The notes: a model not told the origin generated them from the letters alone. A stretch of DNA of 64,000 nt from an uncultured Flavobacteriales bacterium (GCA_946479985.1 CAMLIF010000005.1:24588-88587), one strand, 5' to 3'; shown: positions 27,185 through 36,253, counted from the stretch's first letter. Numbers and translations: made by a program.

Positions 27185-27803
27185 CGTGAATTCTTTTAAT
27201 TTCAATTGCGTCATTAGCGTCAACTCCCAGGCTATCGGCAATTTCTTTTGCGCGCAGAACTTCTTCTACAGACAATCCGGTGCTGTCGCTTTCAGGCTTT
27301 AACGCATTTTTTATGAAAATGGTACTATTTCCCAATGCAGGAACTGTTGTTGTTGAAACTTTGCAAACCGGTTCATACAACAGCGACTTTTCTTTCGTCT
27401 CTTTTGGAAAGAAACCCCCTTTTTCGTCATAGGATTCTATTAAAACCAGCATAACGCTGAGAATGTAAAGCATTTTTAATCCGGCAAAAACAATTCCTAG
27501 TACTTTATTCACGGTTGAAAGCTGAACAACCTTGATCATTTTCTCAACCACCTTTCCACCGAAATAGATCATTGCGCCAACTCCGAGAAAAGTTACTGTA
27601 AATGCAATAACCGGCAAGTATTCAGAATCCCAGCCCATACTTTTTTTCATCCATCCGGCAACAGCATCAGAGAAATGAATTCCTACGTAAATTCCAACTA
27701 ACAAGGCAAGCAGGGTGAAGAGCTCAATAATGAATCCATGTTTAAAACCTTTATAGCAGGCGTAAATGAGCGGAACAATAATCAGAATATCTATAAAATT
27801 CAT
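27162..27803 (-). CDS. cvpA: CvpA family membrane protein
   Basis: A 213-residue protein of the CvpA/colicin V production family. It has about four membrane helices in the first 125 residues, starting MNFIDILIIVPLIYACYKGFKHGFI-like with the typical KGFxxG motif near residue 19. The C-terminal ~80 residues are soluble. Family members affect cell envelope properties, but the mechanism is not settled. The downstream outer-membrane-like gene overlaps its end. Confidence 0.85.
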   Translation of the reverse strand: MNFIDILIIVPLIYACYKGFKHGFIIELFTLLALLVGIYVGIHFSDAVAGWMKKSMGWDSEYLPVIAFTVTFLGVGAMIYFGGKVVEKMIKVVQLSTVNKVLGIVFAGLKMLYILSVMLVLIESYDEKGGFFPKETKEKSLLYEPVCKVSTTTVPALGNSTIFIKNALKPESDSTGLSVEEVLRAKEIADSLGVDANDAIEIKRIHDEYADKK

Positions 27804-27903
27804 GGTGGAAAATTACGGAAACATCGTGCGTAGAATGGTTGACGGCTGAAAAGATGCTCACTTGTTAATGTGAACAAGGATTCCAACAATGAAAATGATA
27901 ACA

Positions 27904-27939
27904 AAAAGTAGGGACAGGTCGCGACCTGTCCCTACTTTT
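27904..27939. repeat. Perfect palindrome, TCGCGA-centred family, copy 4
   Basis: A 36-base perfect palindrome, AAAAGTAGGGACAGGTCG plus its mirror, between the yebC stop and the cvpA start. The flanking A-run and T-run make it the member most like an intrinsic terminator, acting on yebC transcripts. Confidence 0.85.
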
Positions 27940-27958
27940 ATTATTTCTTATGAAGAGT

Positions 27959-28669
27959 TTACCCCATATTCGTGAAGATCTGCTGAACATCATCGTCATC
28001 ATCGAATTTGTCCATCATTTTTTCAATATCTGCCAATTGAGCTTCTGTAAATTCAACCGGAGTAGTTGGGAATCGTTCCAGGTTCGATTTCAAAATTTCA
28101 ATTCCTTTGTCTTCAAGTGCTTTTGCAATCGTTCCGAACGAGGTGTAATCGCCGTAAACAAAAATATGCTCATCTGTTTCTTCGATTTCCTCACAACCGG
28201 CATCTATTAGTTCCAGTTCCAATTCTTCTGCATCCAAACCATCGGTTTTTACCAATTGAAAAACAGATTTGCGGTCGAACATGAATTCCAGTGAACCGTT
28301 CGGAACCACGGAACCACCCGCTTTGTTGAAGTAAGATTTTACGTTTGCTACCGTACGAGTCGGATTATCAGTAGCACATTCTACATAAACCAAAACTCCG
28401 TGAGGACCTTTTCCTTCGTAATCAACCTGGGAGAACGAAGCTACATCCTTTTGCGCTGCACGCTTAACCGCGGCTTCAATGTTGTCTTTCGGCATGTTCT
28501 CAGCCTTCGCATTTTGAATGGCAGTTCGCAGTTTGGCATTTGTAGCCGGATCTTGTCCACCTTCTTTTGCTGCCATCGTTATGGCTTTTCCTAGTTTCGG
28601 AAACAATTTGGACATTTTTCCCCAACGTTTCTCTTTTGCTGCTCTGCGGTATTCAAACGCTCTTCCCAT
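27959..28669 (-). CDS. yebC: YebC/PmpR family regulator
   Basis: A 236-residue member of the YebC family, which includes a DNA-binding regulator and, in recent work, factors that help ribosomes past proline runs. The N-terminus [20 protein letters not shown] and the [19 protein letters not shown] stretch are hallmarks. The start at 28669 (MGRAFEYRR) is preferred over a frame 24 codons longer because the promoter box 28687-28694 sits inside the extension. Confidence 0.93.
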   Translation of the reverse strand: MGRAFEYRRAAKEKRWGKMSKLFPKLGKAITMAAKEGGQDPATNAKLRTAIQNAKAENMPKDNIEAAVKRAAQKDVASFSQVDYEGKGPHGVLVYVECATDNPTRTVANVKSYFNKAGGSVVPNGSLEFMFDRKSVFQLVKTDGLDAEELELELIDAGCEEIEETDEHIFVYGDYTSFGTIAKALEDKGIEILKSNLERFPTTPVEFTEAQLADIEKMMDKFDDDDDVQQIFTNMG

Positions 28670-28686
28670 GATTGTTGTTTTTTTGG

Positions 28687-28694
28687 CAAAAATA
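28687..28694 (-). promoter_or_regulatory. Promoter -7 box of yebC
   Basis: Reads TATTTTTG on the minus strand, matching TAnnTTTG, 17 bases before the chosen ATG; it rules out the longer reading frame. Confidence 0.5.
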
Positions 28695-28779
28695 ATCAAA
28701 CTGTTCGTAAAGAAAAGTACTTGAATTTTCTTTTCGAACATAGCCTGGGGAAGTGATTTTTTTCTTGTTTTTAATTGAG

Positions 28780-28818
28780 TAGTGAATTCAGTTATCAGCT
28801 AATTAGTGAATTCGGTTA
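28780..28818. repeat. Short tandem-like direct repeat before the 28968 gene
   Basis: TAGTGAATTCAGTTA at 28780-28794 recurs as TAGTGAATTCGGTTA at 28804-28818, one mismatch in 15 bases, with a period of 24 bases. The repeat lies in the spacer between divergent genes; it could be a paired protein-binding site or debris. Confidence 0.45.
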
Positions 28819-28967
28819 CAGCCCTTGGTTTTATTGGTGTAATAACGTGTTTTTAGATTAATGGGTTACTGATCTCAATAAAATCTTTCCCTGGGAAACC
28901 AATCAAATATTTCTTTGTCACTTTCGTTTTAATTTTAACAAACGCTGAAATTCAATACTTTCGTAGC

Positions 28968-30392
28968 ATGAGAGGTCTCCTTTTTTCATTTCTGTTAATC
29001 GCCTCAAATTTATTTGCGCAGGATTCGCTAAAGAATTGCGTACGTCAGCCTTTTGTGCCTACCGGTGGATTGGTTGCATACTATTTTTGGGAAGAAGATT
29101 CTTTGGGAATGATGGTTCCGGGGTCGTTTGAAAAACCGTGCGTTCAAAATGTGTATGTAATCGGGAATCCAAAGAAACGAAAGCCTGGAATTGCCCCGTC
29201 TTCGAAGGAGATGAATCGATTGGTAACTACGTTTGCCACGTCATATCTTAATAATTCGGTTGCTTATTCCGTTCGAACAGGTGAAAAGCAGAAAAAGCAC
29301 TATCCACTCGTTCGATATGCTGCGAAACAACATGGCAGTTTATCTTTTATTCTTTCTGAAAATTCCTGGAAATTTCAGGTTCGCAAGTCGGTGCTGTATT
29401 TTTCGATCTGGAGCAATGGTTCTATGAGTTATTCCCATTCTGCCGATTCTATTATGCTGGTTCGGAGTAATTTCAATGAACCGGCCAACGGTCAGTATAT
29501 GGTTTACACTTTTTACAGGGAGGATGGAACTATTTCGTCTCAGAGTGTCCTGAATTATCAGGGACTTGATGTTACCGAATTGTTGTTTAATGAGTGTAAA
29601 CCAGAAGCAAAACGTTGTTTGATCTTCGTAAATGGTTACCGCGGCCCTCTGAAAGATAAAGATAAGAGCGTGAATTTGGTTTCAATGAAAGATCGCTACG
29701 GATATTGGTACAAACTGGATGATCGATTCATACATCGTCTGAAGCCTGACGGAGCATTTTATCTGGACGCAAATTTCTCCGTTAAAACATCTGTTCATAA
29801 AAGCCGGTTAAGATTCCTGGGGACTTTTGTCCGCTGGGCTTTGTCCGGAAACCCGAAAGCAGTAAAGCGCCAGGTTGAGAAACGTGAAGAAGTAATCAAT
29901 GCAGACGGATTTTTTTACCGGAAAGAAAAGGGAAGAATAGCAGGTTTGGCGTTTTTGTATGCAAAATGTACGAGCCCCGATTGTGATACGATAAAGGATA
30001 CGGTTGATATAGTTTGTCACAGTATGGGATACGCCTACACATTGGGTTTTTTGGAATCGATAGAAGGGAAAGTTGTTTTGGGTTCCTGTTATATTATTGC
30101 CCCTGAAAATGCTACGATTGATGGGTACGACTGGTCGAAATTCCAGCACGTGTGGCAATATGGCTGTAATTTTGATCAGAAAAATCCGGATGCACTAAAA
30201 TTCCAGGATGGAGTTGCCCCGCAATTTGAAGTGAAAGGATTGGAAGCTCTCCAATCGAATCGGGGCGGGCGCATTTTTTTTCCTGAAGACTGGCCTAATA
30301 AGCAGTTCATCCACAGTCACATGGTTTACAGTTATGACTGGATTTTTGATCGTATAGAAGAAGGAATGCCGGGATATGTTACTAGATATTAA
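28968..30392 (+). CDS. Exported alpha/beta-hydrolase-like protein
   Basis: A 474-residue protein with a clear signal peptide (cleavage after residue ~18, NLFAQD). The N-terminal half is of unknown type. The C-terminal half resembles an alpha/beta hydrolase: FVNGYRGPL after a strand could form the oxyanion hole, VCHSMGYAYTLG holds a nucleophile-elbow-like Ser, and IHSHMVYSYDW near the C-terminus could supply the His. The elbow HSMGY is only near the classic G-x-S-x-G. Function unknown; a lipase or esterase role is an inference. A TACTTTCG box lies directly before the ATG. Transcribed alone. Confidence 0.7.
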   Translation: MRGLLFSFLLIASNLFAQDSLKNCVRQPFVPTGGLVAYYFWEEDSLGMMVPGSFEKPCVQNVYVIGNPKKRKPGIAPSSKEMNRLVTTFATSYLNNSVAYSVRTGEKQKKHYPLVRYAAKQHGSLSFILSENSWKFQVRKSVLYFSIWSNGSMSYSHSADSIMLVRSNFNEPANGQYMVYTFYREDGTISSQSVLNYQGLDVTELLFNECKPEAKRCLIFVNGYRGPLKDKDKSVNLVSMKDRYGYWYKLDDRFIHRLKPDGAFYLDANFSVKTSVHKSRLRFLGTFVRWALSGNPKAVKRQVEKREEVINADGFFYRKEKGRIAGLAFLYAKCTSPDCDTIKDTVDIVCHSMGYAYTLGFLESIEGKVVLGSCYIIAPENATIDGYDWSKFQHVWQYGCNFDQKNPDALKFQDGVAPQFEVKGLEALQSNRGGRIFFPEDWPNKQFIHSHMVYSYDWIFDRIEEGMPGYVTRY

Positions 30393-30495
30393 TTGCTAAT
30401 TACTAGTTGCAAATTACCAATTTCGGATGGTTTTATTGAATCTCGGTCTGGCACGTTCAACAATTAGTAATTAGGCATTAGCAATTTGTAATTAA
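30389..30495. repeat. AT-rich imperfect inverted repeat before the helicase gene
   Basis: AATTGCTAATTACTAGTTGCA on the left (written here in part) is echoed by CAATTAGTAATTAGGCATTAG on the right as an imperfect mirror. The composition resembles the inverted repeat at 18131-18219 (words TTACTA, GCTAAT/GCTATT, GCC). No reading frame is present. Confidence 0.4.
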
Positions 30496-30496
30496 A

Positions 30497-30520
30497 CGAA
30501 CTCAGCTTTGCTGAAGTTCG
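30497..30520 (+). promoter_or_regulatory. Inverted repeat abutting the helicase promoter box
   Basis: CGAACTCAGC, a TTT loop, then GCTGAAGTTCG: a near-perfect inverted repeat with one bulged base. It ends at the base before the -7 box and therefore covers the spacer between the -33 and -7 regions, where an operator would interfere with polymerase. It could equally be a decayed terminator. Confidence 0.35.
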
Positions 30521-30528
30521 TATCTTTG
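30521..30528 (+). promoter_or_regulatory. Promoter -7 box of the helicase gene
   Basis: TATCTTTG, an exact TAnnTTTG, ends four bases before the ATG at 30532. Transcription should start at or within a few bases of the start codon, which predicts a leaderless message and excludes the upstream ATG at 30508. Confidence 0.6.
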
Positions 30529-30531
30529 CAC

Positions 30532-31863
30532 ATGTCTTTTCACGATTTAAATATCAAAAAACCAATCCTTCAAGCTTTAGATGAATTGGAATACACACAA
30601 CCAACTCCAATTCAGGAAAGTGCTTTTGCTCCAATTATGTCGGGACGGGATGTACTTGGTTTAGCGCAAACCGGAACCGGTAAAACACTGGCTTACCTGA
30701 TCCCGAACTTATGTTTGTGGAAATTCTCGAAAGAACCTCATCCACAGGTGTTAATTGTTGTTCCTACACGTGAGTTGGTTGCTCAGGTAGTGCGCGAGTG
30801 CGAGAAACTGACTGCAAATATGAATGTTGTGGTTGGTGGTGTATACGGTGGAGCGAATATCAATACGCAAGCTGCAATGATTTTGCAGGGATTGGATATT
30901 TTGGTGGGCACCCCTGGTCGTTTGGTTGATCTGGCAGCTAACGGAAGTTTACAATTGAAAAACATCAAACGTTTGGTAGTCGATGAGGTTGATGAAACCT
31001 TGAGTGCCGGATTTAAACATCAATTAGACAGATTATTCCATTTAATGCCGGATAAATACCAGGCACAATTGTTTTCTGCAACACTTTCTGAAGAAGTAGA
31101 AAATTTTATTGCTAAGAACTTCAATGACCCGATTCGTATTGAAGCGGCCCGTGTTGGAACGCCAATCGAACGCATCAAACAAGAACTTTATCGGGTTCCG
31201 AATTTCCTGACTAAATTGAATTTGTTGAATCATTTGATTGCAACAGACAAGACCATGGAAAAGGTACTTGTATTTGTTTCTTCAAGAGCCTGGGCCGATA
31301 AGTTGTATGACGAAATAGAAAAAACACTGGGTGTTGAAGTAGGAGTAATCCATTCCAATAAATCGCAAAATTTTCGTTTTAATTCTGTGAATCACTTTCA
31401 ATCCGGAGTTTATCGTGTGTTAATTGCTACCGACTTGATTGCCCGTGGTATTGACGTAACGGAAGTTTCCCATGTAATCAATTTCGATATTCCCGAAACT
31501 GCAGATAATTATGTTCATCGTGTTGGTAGAACTGGTCGTGCCGGCCTCGACGGGACCGCGATTACCTTCGTTTCTGAAAACCAGCAAACAGAATTGGATG
31601 CTATCCTGGAACTAACCAAAAGCAAATGCGCCGAAATTAGTCTTCCCCAAGAAGTAGAAGTGGTTTCAGAATTACTGGAAATTGAAAAGCCGGTTGTTCA
31701 AATGAAAAATGTACTGGTGAAGCTTCCAAAGAAAGACGAAGCCGGTCCTGCATTCCATGAAAAGAAAGACAAGAACAAAAAAGTGAACGTTCGCTATGAT
31801 CACAAAAAAGCGATGCAGGAAAAATACGGGAAATCTAAAAAGAAAGGCAATAAGAAGAAGTAG
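30532..31863 (+). CDS. DEAD-box ATP-dependent RNA helicase (motif II DEVD)
   Basis: A 443-residue RNA helicase. Q motif TPTPIQESA, motif I AQTGTGKT (residues 45-52), PTRELVAQV, GTPGRLVDL, SAT, and C-terminal ARGIDVTEVSHV and HRVGRTGRAG are all present. Motif II reads DEVD (151-154) rather than DEAD; Asp-Glu, the catalytic pair, is kept. The Lys-rich tail (KKGNKKK) probably binds RNA. Likely role: ribosome assembly or RNA turnover, perhaps in the cold. The start at 30532 (MSFHDLNIKKP) is dictated by the promoter box. Confidence 0.92.
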   Translation: MSFHDLNIKKPILQALDELEYTQPTPIQESAFAPIMSGRDVLGLAQTGTGKTLAYLIPNLCLWKFSKEPHPQVLIVVPTRELVAQVVRECEKLTANMNVVVGGVYGGANINTQAAMILQGLDILVGTPGRLVDLAANGSLQLKNIKRLVVDEVDETLSAGFKHQLDRLFHLMPDKYQAQLFSATLSEEVENFIAKNFNDPIRIEAARVGTPIERIKQELYRVPNFLTKLNLLNHLIATDKTMEKVLVFVSSRAWADKLYDEIEKTLGVEVGVIHSNKSQNFRFNSVNHFQSGVYRVLIATDLIARGIDVTEVSHVINFDIPETADNYVHRVGRTGRAGLDGTAITFVSENQQTELDAILELTKSKCAEISLPQEVEVVSELLEIEKPVVQMKNVLVKLPKKDEAGPAFHEKKDKNKKVNVRYDHKKAMQEKYGKSKKKGNKKK

Positions 31864-32062
31864 CGAAGCTACAGATAAAGACAAGCGTTAGCGCAGTCTA
31901 TGCTGATTTGTATTCCTAAAGAGTAGTGCAGCCTGATCTGATCCTTCGTCTCGTCTCTTCTGAGAAGTTTCTTGTAGATAATATCTTCCTCTGAATTAGT
32001 ATTTATTAACGTTCTGCTTTCCTGTCTTTGGTCAGATTCACTTATTTTCGTTAGCTTAGAAA

Positions 32063-33679
32063 ATGGGGAAAATCAGAATCAATTTAGTTGTTACTGCCGT
32101 ATGGATCGCCATGCTTGCTTTGCTGTTGATTCAGATCTACCAAACCATTCAGCTTTATGACCGGAAGTCCGACGATTTCAAGGCAAAACTGAAAACAACT
32201 ACCGAACGAATAGCACTTGTTCATCAGCGGATAGAAGACGCTAACCACTACATCTCTATGATGAGCAGAGATGTAAAGAGTCAGTACCAGGATGTTCTGA
32301 AAGAAGAATTCAAAAACCTGTTTGAAGTTCAGGAATCCATATCTATTCGCGATACAACCCTTTTTGTGAAAGGAAAACTGGAGAATTACCTGGTTGTTAC
32401 CGGTGAAACCTACGATTCCATTTCCGGTGTTTCTTCCAGACAGGAAGTTTTAGCTCGCGATGTGCGTCAGATTCGTGAGCTTTTTGATGGAAAAGCAACA
32501 ACGCTTTTACAGGAAGATTCTATTCGTGCGGCATATCATCTGGATCAGCGTGTGATGCATAAAATTGTAAAGAAGGCAAAATATATCAACGATATAATGG
32601 TTGAAACGTTTCGCGACAATTTGTACATGGAACCGTCAAAAAGAATCAACCTTCCATTGCTCGATTCTATTATCAGCGCTGAATTAGAGGCTGATAACCT
32701 GCCAACAGATTATACTTTTGTTGTAACAGAAGAAAATAATAAACCTATTGAATTCGATGTTCACGTAAAGGATTATGATCTTGGTATGGATACCACTAAA
32801 GCCAAAGGAACAACCTTGTTTCCTGATAAAATCCTGGAAGATAAACTCTCATTGCATTTATATTTTCCCAATTCCCAATCCTTTATCCTCCAGGCTATGG
32901 GAAGCCCGCTCATTATTTCATTGGTTCTGTTAATTCTGATTATTGTTACTATTACCTATATGTTCAAAACCATTTTAACTCAGAAAAAATTGTCTGAATT
33001 GAAGAATGATTTTATTTCGAACATGACCCACGAGTTTAAAACGCCTATTTCCACCATTTCACTGGCTTGTCAGGCAATGGCAGATCCGGGAATGATGCAG
33101 GGCCAAACCGAAACAGCTGCGCCATTTGTTAAAATGATCAGCGATGAAAATAAACGGCTGGGGAACCTGGTGGAAGCCATATTACAGAGTGCCGTGTTAG
33201 ATCGCGGCGAATTGAAGGTCAAAGCAGAAAGCATTGATTTAAAAGAAGTTATACAGGAAATTGCCAAAACGGCATCTTTCCGGATTGCGGGAGCCGATGG
33301 CGAATTGTTTTTAGATTTACCGAAGGAAGAAATAATTATCGTTGCCGATCGTTTGCATGTAACGAATATGATTTCTAACCTTATCGATAACGCAATCAAG
33401 TACAGTCGCGAGAAAATTCATGTCACGGTTCGTGTTAAATTGACAAGTTCTCAGATCGTAATTAAAGTGATTGACAAAGGAATTGGTATCAAACGGGAAT
33501 ATATTCAAAAAATATTTGATAAATTGTACCGTGTTCCAACGGGAAACGTGCATAATGTGAAGGGATTTGGCTTGGGATTGAGTTATGTGAAAGCAATTGT
33601 TGATCAGTTTGGATGGAACATCTCAGTGAAAAGTCAAATCAATGAAGGGTCAGAATTTAGTATCACAATAAATCGATAA
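32063..33679 (+). CDS. Membrane sensor histidine kinase
   Basis: A 538-residue kinase. Membrane helices at about residues 7-27 and 280-305 enclose a periplasmic sensor domain of ~250 residues with coiled-coil character. The phospho-acceptor His323 lies in SNMTHEFKTPIS; the ATPase part shows NLIDNAIKYS, DKGIGIKREYIQKIF and GFGLGLSYVKAI. The response regulator starts three bases after the stop, so the two form a classical pair, comparable in layout to RprX/RprY of Bacteroides (not proven). The signal sensed is unknown. A TATTTTCG box lies upstream of the ATG. Confidence 0.93.
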   Translation: MGKIRINLVVTAVWIAMLALLLIQIYQTIQLYDRKSDDFKAKLKTTTERIALVHQRIEDANHYISMMSRDVKSQYQDVLKEEFKNLFEVQESISIRDTTLFVKGKLENYLVVTGETYDSISGVSSRQEVLARDVRQIRELFDGKATTLLQEDSIRAAYHLDQRVMHKIVKKAKYINDIMVETFRDNLYMEPSKRINLPLLDSIISAELEADNLPTDYTFVVTEENNKPIEFDVHVKDYDLGMDTTKAKGTTLFPDKILEDKLSLHLYFPNSQSFILQAMGSPLIISLVLLILIIVTITYMFKTILTQKKLSELKNDFISNMTHEFKTPISTISLACQAMADPGMMQGQTETAAPFVKMISDENKRLGNLVEAILQSAVLDRGELKVKAESIDLKEVIQEIAKTASFRIAGADGELFLDLPKEEIIIVADRLHVTNMISNLIDNAIKYSREKIHVTVRVKLTSSQIVIKVIDKGIGIKREYIQKIFDKLYRVPTGNVHNVKGFGLGLSYVKAIVDQFGWNISVKSQINEGSEFSITINR

Positions 33680-33682
33680 GAT

Positions 33683-34375
33683 ATGAGTAAGCAAAAAGCC
33701 ATATTGTTAGCAGAAGACGATGACAACTTAGGGTTGTTGTTACAACAGTTTCTTAAGAGTAAGGGATTTACTGTAGAGTTAGCTCGTAACGGTAAGCACG
33801 CCTATGAGAAATTTAACGATGGGCATTTCGACTTTTGTATTTTCGATGTAATGATGCCGGAAATGGATGGTTTTACATTGGCAAAGGAAGTGCGTCTGGT
33901 AGATCCTAAAGTTCCAATCTTGTTTCTTACTGCAAAAAGCATGAAGGAAGATAAATTGGAAGGTTTTGAATCCGGTGCAGATGACTATCTGACAAAACCT
34001 TTCGTTATGGAAGAGTTGTTGGCACGTTTGAATGCTATTTTACGCCGTTCTTCCGGCGATGAAATCAGCGAAGATGATGAATTCCAAACGATAGGAAACA
34101 TTAAGTATGATCCTGTTTCTCGTATTTTACATTTAACTTCCGAAGATAAAAAATTGACCACCAAAGAAGGTCAATTGCTTCATTTACTGTGTAAAAACCG
34201 AAACGATGTGTTAGACCGTCAGGCCGCTTTAAGAGCAATCTGGGGCGATGACAACTACTTTAACGGTCGTTCAATGGATGTCTACATAGCGAAATTGAGA
34301 AAACTGCTGAAGGAAGATGAACGTATCGAGATCCTGAACATTCACGGGAAAGGATTCAAATTGATTGTTCATTAA
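33683..34375 (+). CDS. OmpR-type response regulator
   Basis: A 230-residue regulator. The receiver domain contains EDDD near residue 12, the phosphorylated Asp55 in FDVMMPEMDG, and Lys in YLTKPF. A winged-helix DNA-binding domain follows (LTTKEGQLLHLL to IHGKGFKLIVH). It is co-transcribed with the kinase three bases upstream and probably controls envelope genes; the OmpA-like gene 69 bases downstream is a possible target but this is a guess. Confidence 0.94.
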   Translation: MSKQKAILLAEDDDNLGLLLQQFLKSKGFTVELARNGKHAYEKFNDGHFDFCIFDVMMPEMDGFTLAKEVRLVDPKVPILFLTAKSMKEDKLEGFESGADDYLTKPFVMEELLARLNAILRRSSGDEISEDDEFQTIGNIKYDPVSRILHLTSEDKKLTTKEGQLLHLLCKNRNDVLDRQAALRAIWGDDNYFNGRSMDVYIAKLRKLLKEDERIEILNIHGKGFKLIVH

Positions 34376-34444
34376 TAAAGGCTTTCTTTCTGATTTGAGG
34401 GTAACATTAAACTCCTTATTCCGTATGTATGGGAGTTAAGATAA

Positions 34445-36052
34445 ATGATTCATCCCGCTCAAAAGCATATTCTTTGGTCAAATTGCCGTAAATGGCTGTT
34501 AATGCTGATCTTTTGCAACACGTTTTATACGTTTGGCCAGGATACTTTATGTGTTTACTTTACTAGTGGCGAACACAATTTATCAGAGCATTCGAAAAGC
34601 CAGGTGAATAATTTTGTGTTTGCGCATGATATTCAAGTGATCGATAGTATTGTCCTGGCTGGTTATGCAGACTCTACCGGGCAGCACGAAAAGAACCTGA
34701 AACTATCCGAACGCAGAGCAAAAGTGGTAGGTAAGTATCTTTCAAAAGCCATTCCGAACAACACTATTCCGATTCTGTTAGCTCCTATGGGAGAAGAAAA
34801 TCAAGTGCTTTCAAGCTTGGCCCTGAATCATCGTAGAGTGGAGGTCATTCTCTATTTTCCGAAATCGTATATTCCCCCGGTTGAGAAGGAAGAAGTAAAT
34901 AGTTCGTTCGTTCACTCGAATTGTTATCAGATCGCTGATAGTGCAATGGCTCAAAGTAACTTTACTTATTTTCAGAAAGGTGCCTCGAAATATGTTCGCG
35001 TGGAAATGGAGGCATTTCAATTTGACCCGAATCTGCGTTTGTACACGCTGTCAGCAAAAACAAAATACCCGAAACTAATTAAGCCGGAATTGAAAAATAC
35101 GGGCGATTTGTGGTGGAAAAGACCGCGTTACGTGGCAGAGATCAAAGCAAAAGATTTTGATAAGTATGGAATTGTTACTTTATCTACCAGTGATACTTCA
35201 AACAACGATGCCTGTAGGGTTTGTGGTGATGAAAAACCTGTTTCTTGGCGTTTGGGCTTCGAGTTGATGACCGATCAGTTTGTAATGCAGAATCTGCAGG
35301 TGCGTAAGCAAATCCTTCCCGCTCGGTATGAAGTGATTGTCCCGCAGGAGTATTTATCCATTGAGAATGGCTATTATCTTGATTCTTTGACGAATTTCCC
35401 GTTAACCTGGCAATATAAAAGAGGCCGGAGAGCCGCACCCTATTATTTCACGGCTATCCCTGAAAATTTTCTGAATACAGAGAGCTTCTCGATTTATTCC
35501 TATCAGCGTTACTGTTCGAATTCGACAGTAGAATCGGCCATATTCCATTTGGACACGTTGAAAAAGCATGTGTGCACACCAACGTCTTCGTTTAGTTTTG
35601 ATTACACTTACGGCGTTTCTATAGCCTATCAGCAAACGCGAAGCGACGAAGGAATTTACTCCGGTTATTTACAGGTAAATATGAGCAGGTTTGAGGCAAT
35701 GTTCTCGGCAGGAATTTCGTCCCGTGGTAGAACCGCAATTGGCCTGGATGCAGATTATCATTTTTTCGCTTTCACACCTGTGAAGGAAAGATCGGTTGGC
35801 GGCTCAAATCAAGGTGTTTTAGAGGAGTTCCACCGATTGATAAGCGCTTATGCAGGAACCTCTTTTACAACATTGATTAAGTCAGGGAACAATTCGTTTA
35901 ACGAGGATTTTCATTTGGGAATCTCTTATTGGAACAAGCCCTTCAGCTCCGGTATTGATCGCTTGTTTATTCAATCAGGACTCGGATTTGACTATCTCAA
36001 CGGATCAGAACAGTTTGTTTCCATTCGAGGTGGTATTCGTTTTAAGATCTGA
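34445..36052 (+). CDS. OmpA-like domain protein, exported
   Basis: A 535-residue protein. A long hydrophobic N-terminus (residues ~12-32, ending YTFGQD) is a signal peptide. Residues ~35-140 match the OmpA-like peptidoglycan-binding fold: FTSGEHNLSEHSKSQV, LAGYADSTGQHEKNLKLSERRAKVVGKYL and LNHRRVEVILYF. The middle and C-terminal parts are of unknown type and end with beta-strand-rich sequence that may be an outer-membrane barrel. OmpA domains are usually C-terminal, so this order is unusual. A six-pair hairpin (AACTCC/GGAGTT) precedes the start. Confidence 0.75.
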   Translation: MIHPAQKHILWSNCRKWLLMLIFCNTFYTFGQDTLCVYFTSGEHNLSEHSKSQVNNFVFAHDIQVIDSIVLAGYADSTGQHEKNLKLSERRAKVVGKYLSKAIPNNTIPILLAPMGEENQVLSSLALNHRRVEVILYFPKSYIPPVEKEEVNSSFVHSNCYQIADSAMAQSNFTYFQKGASKYVRVEMEAFQFDPNLRLYTLSAKTKYPKLIKPELKNTGDLWWKRPRYVAEIKAKDFDKYGIVTLSTSDTSNNDACRVCGDEKPVSWRLGFELMTDQFVMQNLQVRKQILPARYEVIVPQEYLSIENGYYLDSLTNFPLTWQYKRGRRAAPYYFTAIPENFLNTESFSIYSYQRYCSNSTVESAIFHLDTLKKHVCTPTSSFSFDYTYGVSIAYQQTRSDEGIYSGYLQVNMSRFEAMFSAGISSRGRTAIGLDADYHFFAFTPVKERSVGGSNQGVLEEFHRLISAYAGTSFTTLIKSGNNSFNEDFHLGISYWNKPFSSGIDRLFIQSGLGFDYLNGSEQFVSIRGGIRFKI

Positions 36053-36156
36053 AATTATCGCACCTAGCTTCTGTAAGAGGAGTGAGGAAAAGTCCGGTAT
36101 TTTACTTTGGATATTTATTTTCTGTCAATTTTGAATAGGATGTGAGTGCGTCCTGT

Positions 36157-36174
36157 ACTGAGCCTGTCGAAGTA
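36157..36174. repeat. TGAGC..CGAAGT repeat, copy 3
   Basis: ACTGAGCCTGTCGAAGTA in the 226-base spacer before the aldehyde dehydrogenase; AGCCT and AGGCT (36161-36179) can pair as a small hairpin. Related to the copies at 5720 and 22038. The remainder of the spacer shows no gene. Confidence 0.45.
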
Positions 36175-36253
36175 TAGGCTCGCTGCTATCAGTTCATCTG
36201 TGGTAAACTAGGGATATTCTGGGTGAAGATTTTCAGGAACAGTCTATTTTCGG

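Noticed and set aside
27185..27241. Longer start of the outer-membrane-like protein at 27241
   Set aside because: It lies almost wholly within cvpA and puts charged residues before the signal peptide.
36060..36110. GAGGAAAAGTCCGG in the spacer before the aldehyde dehydrogenase resembles the GAGGAAAGTCCGGGC signature of RNase P RNA
   Set aside because: The surrounding 220 bases lack the other conserved parts of RNase P RNA and are too short; the match is imperfect, so it is treated as chance.
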